Positions 6,207-10,369 of a stretch of DNA of 10,369 bases are shown here, in pieces. A program made the translations under genes and the position numbers. The notes under the pieces are model-generated. The model saw only the letters and a program-made list of their open reading frames with translations, did no database searches and was not told the DNA's origin. This DNA is from Methanomassiliicoccales archaeon (GTDB lineage: Archaea; Thermoplasmatota; Thermoplasmata; Sysuiplasmatales; Sysuiplasmataceae), in the NCBI GenBank assembly GCA_027365715.1, contig DAHXLZ010000110.1:1-10369 (forward strand). Direction: 5' to 3'. How positions within the stretch are numbered: position 1 is the first letter of the stretch; every line of letters starts with the position of its first letter.

Positions 6207-6761
6207 TCAGTACTGCTCAAGAGATTCAAAAATTCTGTCTACCTGCTCCGCAAATTCCGCGCCTGTAAGCTGTTTTACATCATCTGTGTCGCCCGTAAAT
6301 TTGCGCTCGTACAGGTCTGCAAGCGCCACATGTCCGAAGAATTCCGCTGTTCCTTTTTCAGCGACCGCTTCCACGAGCCGCCTCGAACTGATTCCGCTTC
6401 TGGAAGTGGCTCTCTCTACCAGGACCGATCTGAGCTCCTCGAATATCACCTGCTGACTGTATCTCTTCCCCCTGAGTGCAAATTCCCCAATTCTCGATTT
6501 TCGTTCGAATTCACCGCGACTGGCCGTTCTGGCGTGGCTGCTGTTCTTTCCGCCTGATGGTTCAGTCCGCCCGAGCGACCACCGAATGAGAAGATATTCC
6601 ATTGCAGCAACGGCAATAACAGCCACAGGCAGCAGGTATACCGGTGGAACACGTGCGAATGTTGCAGCAATGTACAGGGCAACGATTGCCAGCGGCAGGG
6701 TGGCTAGCGTCCACATCATTCTGTGCATTGCGCTTTCTGACCAATTTTCCTGTTCACTCAA
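6207..6761 (-). CDS. Small two-helix membrane protein of the MoxR operon
   Basis: The 184-residue product has two membrane helices at about 17-36 and 41-60, arranged as a hairpin with a three-residue turn. A basic linker (66-103) and a cytoplasm-like helical domain (104-184) follow, the domain ending with alternating acidic and hydrophobic residues. The start is TTG, overlapping the preceding gene's TGA by two bases (TTGA) and preceded by a strong GGAGGT eight bases upstream, so it is coupled to the DUF4129 gene. I do not recognise a named family. Haloarchaeal MoxR/DUF58/DUF4129 clusters also carry a small membrane protein in this place (the DUF7269-type neighbours), so it may be a functional equivalent; sequence relatedness is not shown here. 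Confidence 0.8.
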   Translation of the reverse strand: MSEQENWSESAMHRMMWTLATLPLAIVALYIAATFARVPPVYLLPVAVIAVAAMEYLLIRWSLGRTEPSGGKNSSHARTASRGEFERKSRIGEFALRGKRYSQQVIFEELRSVLVERATSRSGISSRRLVEAVAEKGTAEFFGHVALADLYERKFTGDTDDVKQLTGAEFAEQVDRIFESLEQY

Positions 6762-7687
6762 TGTGCTGTACCTCCACCCTGTCCATCCTCGTTCAGCTGC
6801 CCCCTTATCTTTTCCAGCAGCGCCATCGCGCTAATTCTTTCCTTCTCCCCCATTTCATGCCTGCTGTATCTTGCTTCCTCGAATAACGATGTGAGCACTG
6901 AAACAGTTGTCCGCTCAAGATTGAATCGGCCGGTTACACCGTTCTCGAACTCCCGTGCCGTCCACCACTTTTTGTTCTCCGCCCCTCTCTCCGATAGGAA
7001 TGTGCACATGTTTCTGTAAGTTTCGAGTATGGCCGCCCTCGGATCCGCGCTCTCCCTTATCTCCACTATGTCTCTTTCTATGCTTTCGGCAAGCGCTGCT
7101 GTCAGTGCTGTCAGATCTGAACTTTCGTCACGAACCCGGTACGAGCGGATTGCGAGGAAAGCGGATACTGCGCCCATTATCAGGATAAGTGGAATTATGA
7201 CCGAGAGGATGAATCCCCCTGCTGCAGCAAACAATGAGCTGCCGCCGGTCAGTCCCTGAAGCGGTGCGGTGGAGTTGCTGATCACGGGTGGTGCAGTTGT
7301 GTTCAGCGAACCCGCCGGCCCGTGCCTGGAATTCAACAGGAAGTACAGACCAACCAGCGAAAACAGAAAGGCCAGCGAGAGCAAGGTGTTGAGCAGAGAT
7401 GAATTCTTCCTCTCTCCAATTTCCAGCAGCCCCTTTGTCGACGTTCTGCTGTGTATGAAGAAGAGTATCACCTGCATAACGAAAATGGCAAGGAAGAAAG
7501 CGATAACCAGAAATGCCAGCGCATAGCCGGCGGCAGCGCCAATTTGCAGCGGCCTGCCGAGATCTGACAGAAAATGTGTCTGGCCGGAAACCGAAGTAAT
7601 TACCACGGCAGACAGGATCAGTGCAACGAAGATGAGCAGGAACCCCGACAGCCTCTTTGTCAGAATATTGCCTCCTGTGCTCTTCAT
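6758..7687 (-). CDS. DUF4129-domain membrane protein
   Basis: The 309-residue product has four membrane segments (about 12-34, 49-78, 99-118, 153-180) with a Ser/Thr/Pro/Gly-rich, probably extracytoplasmic loop between the third and fourth (120-150). The C-terminal soluble part, about 218-296, fits DUF4129: ILETYRNMCTFLSERG, then TAREFENGV, and LTSLFEEARYSRHEMG with the family's hallmark EARYS-x-H. DUF4129 proteins recur beside MoxR and DUF58, often fused to or next to a transglutaminase, which is absent from the neighbourhood seen here. It is the first gene of the five-gene operon. The ATG at 7687 is used here. An AGGAGG inside the first codons has only ATT/CTG in position behind it, so I consider it fortuitous. 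A weak TATA-like TTTGTATTA lies near 7727. Confidence 0.87.
   Translation of the reverse strand: MKSTGGNILTKRLSGFLLIFVALILSAVVITSVSGQTHFLSDLGRPLQIGAAAGYALAFLVIAFFLAIFVMQVILFFIHSRTSTKGLLEIGERKNSSLLNTLLSLAFLFSLVGLYFLLNSRHGPAGSLNTTAPPVISNSTAPLQGLTGGSSLFAAAGGFILSVIIPLILIMGAVSAFLAIRSYRVRDESSDLTALTAALAESIERDIVEIRESADPRAAILETYRNMCTFLSERGAENKKWWTAREFENGVTGRFNLERTTVSVLTSLFEEARYSRHEMGEKERISAMALLEKIRGQLNEDGQGGGTAH
6770..6775 (-). promoter_or_regulatory. Strong ribosome binding site inside the DUF4129 gene end
   Basis: Read on the minus strand, GGAGGT lies eight bases before the TTG at 6761. It decides that unusual start codon for the 184-residue membrane protein and shows that leadered, Shine-Dalgarno initiation is used inside this operon. 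Confidence 0.7.
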
Positions 7688-7799
7688 ATGGTGCCCAGCC
7701 TCTGGCAGTAATGGACATGCCGTAATACAAAGTTATGCTGAACCGGTTCGCAGGCGCATTCCAGGGCCTCAGGTCCGCGGCTGTCTGAGTAACGAACGA

Positions 7800-7806
7800 T
7801 ATATAA
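7800..7806 (+). promoter_or_regulatory. TATA box of the plus-strand Rossmann gene
   Basis: TATATAA is centred 27 bases upstream of the GTG at 7830, the spacing expected between an archaeal TATA box and a transcription start on the first base of the codon. No Shine-Dalgarno sequence precedes the GTG. Both facts support a leaderless mRNA and fix the start codon. The rest of the 142-base divergent gap (7688-7829) holds only a 10-base palindrome at 7740-7749 and a weak TATA-like element for the opposite operon. Confidence 0.6.
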
Positions 7807-7829
7807 CAATTCAGCAGGTATCTGTTGCC

Positions 7830-8585
7830 GTGGACATAATAGTCATTGGCGGAGGATGTTACGGCACATTTCAGACCAGGCGGCTTCTGAAGGCCATCGA
7901 CGCAGGCAGGATTGGCGCCGATGCAAGAATCGTCATCATCGACAGGAACGGGTCGCCTCCCGCAAAGGCCGAATTCAGCGGTGACTCCAGGGTCGTGTTT
8001 GCAAAATCCGACTGGTCTTCATTCCTGACATCTTACTTTCTGGAATATGCGGGCAATGACGATCAGCTGATACCGGCTCATATCGCACCTCATCTGCTGT
8101 TCGAGGTGTGTTCAAACTATCTCAGAATGAAGGGAGGTTTTTCGGTCGAATTCATTCCTGTCAATGCTGTTTTCGATCTTCCGTTTGAGAAGAGTTCCGG
8201 CACGACAAAGTACATAAGCGCGGCTGCCTGGCTGTGCCCGTTCTCCTGTATAGAGCCTTCGATATGTCCTGCAATTAAGGGTGAAAGGACATGGGATCTG
8301 AGCACACTGGTGCCGGAGAAAATCGGAACGGCTGCTGATGCGACGCTGGTATTCAAGACGACGCATTTTGCATGGGGGGTCAGCAGCATTCCTTCAGACA
8401 GCATATATGAATCATGCAAATCGCTTCTTTTCAGGGCAACAGGGTCCGGAGATGAGGGGCTGACGGCTGCCGTGGCCACTACCAGCAACTGCCATGGTGC
8501 CGTGGGTGTTATGCGGATACGGCATCGTCATGTGCCGGGTAATCCCGTGCCGGACGAAAATTCAGTCGTCACAGATGTGGCATGA
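7830..8585 (+). CDS. Uncharacterised Rossmann-fold protein with a cysteine motif
   Basis: Using the GTG at 7830 the product is 251 residues and begins directly with a dinucleotide-binding strand-loop-helix: DIIVIGGGCYGTFQTRRLL, with the G-x-G-x-x-G pattern at 7-12 and an acidic residue at the end of strand two (Asp38 in ARIVIIDRN), suggesting NAD or FAD binding. A second feature is C136-x3-C140-x5-C146 in WLCPFSCIEPSICP, followed by KGERTWDL. A Cys-His pair lies at 221-222. Spacing of these cysteines suggests a metal or iron-sulfur site or a redox-active cluster, but I recognise no named family. The open frame extends 198 bases further upstream; that part crosses the TATA box and has no protein-like character, so I reject it. 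The 3' end overlaps the convergent HTH gene by 24 bases. Confidence 0.75.
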   Translation: MDIIVIGGGCYGTFQTRRLLKAIDAGRIGADARIVIIDRNGSPPAKAEFSGDSRVVFAKSDWSSFLTSYFLEYAGNDDQLIPAHIAPHLLFEVCSNYLRMKGGFSVEFIPVNAVFDLPFEKSSGTTKYISAAAWLCPFSCIEPSICPAIKGERTWDLSTLVPEKIGTAADATLVFKTTHFAWGVSSIPSDSIYESCKSLLFRATGSGDEGLTAAVATTSNCHGAVGVMRIRHRHVPGNPVPDENSVVTDVA

Positions 8586-8939
8586 GTTCACATCCAGACC
8601 GTGATCCATTGCGCCGTGAATATTGCACATGAGCCTGTTCTTGCGTATGAACTCCGTCAGGTCGAACAGTCCTCTCACAATGGACATCCCGTCCCGCCTC
8701 TCATCTATGTTCAGTGCAAGCTCGGAAATTCCACTTTTTATTGCAGGATCGTCAAGAAACAGCGCTTCCTTTCCCCTGCTGCCTGTTATGTAGTTGCTTA
8801 CGGCTGCCTGTGTCACGCCGAGGAGAGATGCTACCTGCATCTGGCTCATGTGTCCGTTGCTGACGAGTTCGCGTGCAAGCATGGATCTCAAAGCCGGAAT
8901 AACGGCAATTGCCTCTAGTTCGGAAGGTAAGTGCATCAC
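8562..8939 (-). CDS. HTH transcriptional regulator, COG2522-like, with C-terminal Cys/His cluster
   Basis: The 125-residue protein has an XRE-like helix-turn-helix at about residues 31-56: MSQMQVASLLGVTQAAVSNY followed by ITGSRG. The preceding segment VIPALRSMLARELV is typical of the archaeal COG2522 regulators. The C-terminus carries C105-x2-H108 and, 11 residues on, C120-x2-C123, a likely small metal-binding site that is a recurrent feature of this group. Start is GTG at 8939 or the adjacent ATG at 8936; a TATA-like box fits either as a leaderless start. Related HTH domains occur fused to effector domains (for example ThiR-type regulators), but none is present here. Whether it controls the convergent Rossmann gene or distant targets cannot be seen. 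Confidence 0.88.
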   Translation of the reverse strand: MMHLPSELEAIAVIPALRSMLARELVSNGHMSQMQVASLLGVTQAAVSNYITGSRGKEALFLDDPAIKSGISELALNIDERRDGMSIVRGLFDLTEFIRKNRLMCNIHGAMDHGLDVNSCHICDD

Positions 8940-8961
8940 TACAGTCAGGCCCGAAAAGCTC

Positions 8962-8967
8962 TATTAA
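8962..8967 (-). promoter_or_regulatory. TATA-like box of the HTH regulator gene
   Basis: On the minus strand GAAAGGTTAATAG places a purine-rich BRE-like stretch just before TTAATA, centred about 26 bases from the GTG and 29 from the ATG. No Shine-Dalgarno motif precedes either codon, consistent with a leaderless transcript starting in the 69-base gap after aIF5B. Confidence 0.45.
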
Positions 8968-9009
8968 CCTTTCTAGATACGAACGGCATCTGAAAGTTTC
9001 ATCCTCAGG

Positions 9010-9732
9010 TCATTTTCCCCAGAACGGGTCAGTTTTCCTCTTTATCCTGAGAAACTCCTCAAGAACCTGGCTCTCGTCAAAATTTATGTCCTGAGGCATG
9101 AGTTTGGTGATGTCCGATTCCGGTATATCTGAATAGAGCACGTCTCCCTCTGAAATCTGTCTTCCGACGGTCGGACCATCTATCGCCATGGCAACCTCGT
9201 CGCCGGCGATCGCCATTGTCTTTGCCTTTTCCCCGGCCCGTATGCTTTTGAGTTTTCCGGCCTCTCTGCCGTCGCTCCTGATAAGTCTCGTTCCCTGCAT
9301 TATCCTGCCTGACAGAACCCTTACTCCGACAATGGCGGGTTTACTGAGCCTGAAGACGTGGTTTGGCATCAGCAGCATCTTGCCCGGAAACACAACATCC
9401 TTCCTCTTCTTCTCAAGATCATCGTCGGTTCTCTGCTGCTTCCATTTGGCGAAATTGTCAAGCAGTGTGTAAATCACATCGCCGCTTATCAGTTTGACAT
9501 CGGTTGTCGTGAGCGTCTCCGCAGCATCGGGAAGCACAGGTACATTGAATGCCAGGATTGCTCTTTCCAGTATACTCGGCTTTGATTCCCTGTCCATAAC
9601 GTCCCGCCTGCTTACGGGGCCCACAGTTCCCTGCTCAATCTGTATTCCTCTGTCTTTTGCCTCAAGCAGCAATGCTTCGAGTGAACCGAGTGCGTCTGTT
9701 TTCACCAGTATGCCGGTCTCATCGAAGCTCAC
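9010..9732 (-). CDS. infB: Translation initiation factor aIF5B, C-terminal fragment (domains III and IV)
   Basis: These 240 residues contain the aIF5B domain III signature near the start (DETGILVKTDALGSLEALL, residues 4-22), then SRRDVMD, the long linking helix with NFAKWKQQR (93-101), and the domain IV barrel from about 115: FPGKMLLMPNHVFRLSKP and VGVRVLSGRIMQGTRL. In intact aIF5B these domains carry the subunit-joining and Met-tRNAi contacts. The GTG at 9732 is only the first start-like codon in the frame. It has no clear ribosome binding site, and the frame is open upstream to join the preceding fragment if one A of the A6 run is removed. I therefore regard it as the second half of one broken or recoded gene, not an independent one. 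Confidence 0.88.
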   Translation of the reverse strand: MSFDETGILVKTDALGSLEALLLEAKDRGIQIEQGTVGPVSRRDVMDRESKPSILERAILAFNVPVLPDAAETLTTTDVKLISGDVIYTLLDNFAKWKQQRTDDDLEKKRKDVVFPGKMLLMPNHVFRLSKPAIVGVRVLSGRIMQGTRLIRSDGREAGKLKSIRAGEKAKTMAIAGDEVAMAIDGPTVGRQISEGDVLYSDIPESDITKLMPQDINFDESQVLEEFLRIKRKTDPFWGK

Positions 9733-9739
9733 ATTAACT

Positions 9740-10369
9740 TCACGCTCTCTGCTTATTTTTTGCTTCGACTTCAGACGGGTCTTTCAGGTATGCATAGATT
9801 GGCGAGCCGGCGGCAATGCCTTCCGTATTTTGAAGAAGAAGCTTCACTCCGGCAGCTGCTGACACACTGCCAAACGGCTTGAACCGCTCCTTTGGATCTT
9901 TGGTTTCACGCAGGGGCCTTGCCTTGAATATCCCTCTGATCTTTGTTGTCATGTAGCCACCGTGTGTGCCTATGGCAACGGTGTCCCCTAAACTGAGTGT
10001 GCCGGCGAAAATTATTGTGTCAGCAGTCACACCGAATCCTTTTTCCTCCTTTACTTCTATTATCGTTCCTTCGGCAGGTCCGTCTTCTGTGTCGAGTCTC
10101 TGTTCAAGATAACGCTGCGCGAGTCCGGTAAGCACAAGCAGCAGATCGGGTATGCCGTCCTTTGTTTTTGCGCTCAGCGGCACAATGGCAATACTCCTGG
10201 TGAAATCTTTGATTCTGTCATATCTGTCAGAGGAGAAGCCAAGCTCACTGAGATCGCCGATGATTTTGTAGATGGCCTCATCAAGCTTCTGGACCACCTC
10301 CTCACGCTGCTCATTCATCAGAAGGACAAATGGTTCGAAACCCCTGCCTATCCACCCCTCGATGAGATC
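9740..10369 (-). CDS. infB: Translation initiation factor aIF5B, end of G domain and domain II, continuing outside the window
   Basis: The frame is open from the right edge. Its first residue is an Asp followed by LIEGW, which fits the position immediately after the NKI of the GTPase NKxD motif, so G1-G3 lie outside. The G5-like SAK (in IVPLSAKTKDGIPDLL) follows at about residues 66-68 from the edge. Domain II comes next, with GTIIEVKEEKGFGVTADTII and LSLGDTVAIG, plus the inserted KIRGIFKARPLRE typical of the archaeal/eukaryotic factor. aIF5B promotes ribosomal subunit joining and is normally an uninterrupted protein of about 590-600 residues. Here the frame meets TGA at 9742-9740, seven codons after the A6 run. 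The ATG at 10318 is internal and not a real start. Confidence 0.9.
   Translation of the reverse strand, partial: DLIEGWIGRGFEPFVLLMNEQREEVVQKLDEAIYKIIGDLSELGFSSDRYDRIKDFTRSIAIVPLSAKTKDGIPDLLLVLTGLAQRYLEQRLDTEDGPAEGTIIEVKEEKGFGVTADTIIFAGTLSLGDTVAIGTHGGYMTTKIRGIFKARPLRETKDPKERFKPFGSVSAAAGVKLLLQNTEGIAAGSPIYAYLKDPSEVEAKNKQRA
9756..9761 (-). other. A6 run where the aIF5B reading frame is broken
   Basis: Reading the minus strand, removing one A (or a +1 shift) converts the frame into EAKISREREVNVSFDETG and fuses the two aIF5B pieces without a stop. A -1 shift on the same run gives TAA at once, so a standard -1 slippery event cannot repair it. Sequencing or assembly indel is the simplest explanation because the factor is essential; transcript slippage or +1 recoding are alternatives. 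Confidence 0.8.

Noticed and set aside
5539..6456. Long plus-strand open frame (about 305 codons) opposite MoxR
   Set aside because: The MoxR frame on the other strand has all AAA+ motifs; the plus frame reads Cys/Arg/Ser-rich without domain character and is a shadow.
7740..7749. GAACCGGTTC perfect palindrome in the divergent intergenic region
   Set aside because: A 10-base palindrome is expected by chance several times in 10 kb, and no second copy or promoter overlap supports an operator.
7632..7829. Upstream extension of the Rossmann gene
   Set aside because: It crosses the gene's own TATA box, overlaps the start of the divergent DUF4129 gene, and the dinucleotide-binding strand begins exactly at the GTG at 7830.
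9756..9762. A AAA AAT slippery heptamer in aIF5B as a -1 programmed frameshift
   Set aside because: A -1 shift here meets TAA immediately, so it cannot produce the fused factor; only +1 or a base deletion does.
1..10369. CRISPR arrays, tRNA genes, rRNA, insertion sequences
   Set aside because: No regularly spaced repeats, cloverleaf-like segments, rRNA motifs or transposase frames were found on reading both strands.

Overview
The window looks archaeal. A split aIF5B translation factor (archaeal/eukaryotic IF2), AT-rich TATA-like boxes 25-28 bases upstream of start codons (the spacing of leaderless archaeal transcripts), a short YtrA-type GntR regulator and a COG2522-type HTH regulator all point that way. 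Mid-range G+C, frequent AGG/AGA arginine codons and many GTG/TTG starts would fit the Thermoplasmatota, but that lineage is an inference. I saw no tRNA, rRNA, CRISPR array or insertion sequence.

Layout, right to left, because nearly everything is on the minus strand. (a) 10369-9010: aIF5B, entering from outside the window just after its NKxD motif and broken by a single-base frameshift at an A6 run. (b) 8939-8562: small HTH regulator with a C-terminal Cys/His cluster, converging on and overlapping by 24 bases (c) 7830-8585, the only plus-strand gene, an uncharacterised Rossmann-fold protein with a three-cysteine motif and a clear TATA box. (d) 7687-3476: a tightly packed five-gene membrane/AAA+ operon: DUF4129 protein, small two-helix membrane protein, MoxR ATPase, DUF58 protein, polytopic membrane protein. 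(e) 3389-1486: a second AAA+/VWA pair, a CbbQ/NorQ-like ATPase followed by a protein with an intact MIDAS. (f) 1322-1: ytrA-like gntR followed two bases later by a DUF1648 membrane protein that runs off the left edge.

Regions (d) and (e) put two complete AAA+ plus VWA-type modules side by side. By family knowledge such ATPases remodel or activate protein partners through their VWA partner. Here the first module carries several membrane proteins and has no transglutaminase gene in view, although one often accompanies the MoxR/DUF58/DUF4129 set. The second looks soluble.

The most unusual signal is at the junction of the second pair. The ATPase ends in an A9 run containing an in-frame A AAA AAA heptamer, with GGAG exactly 10 bases upstream and a short hairpin just downstream. 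A -1 shift there reads directly into the VWA frame and would give a 634-residue AAA+/acidic linker/VWA protein resembling the ChlD/BchD layout. Other oddities are the aIF5B frameshift, a DUF58 gene with no canonical start that would include its first membrane helix, a three-copy 9-mer over the gntR promoter, and a perfect 20-base inverted repeat inside the DUF1648 gene.
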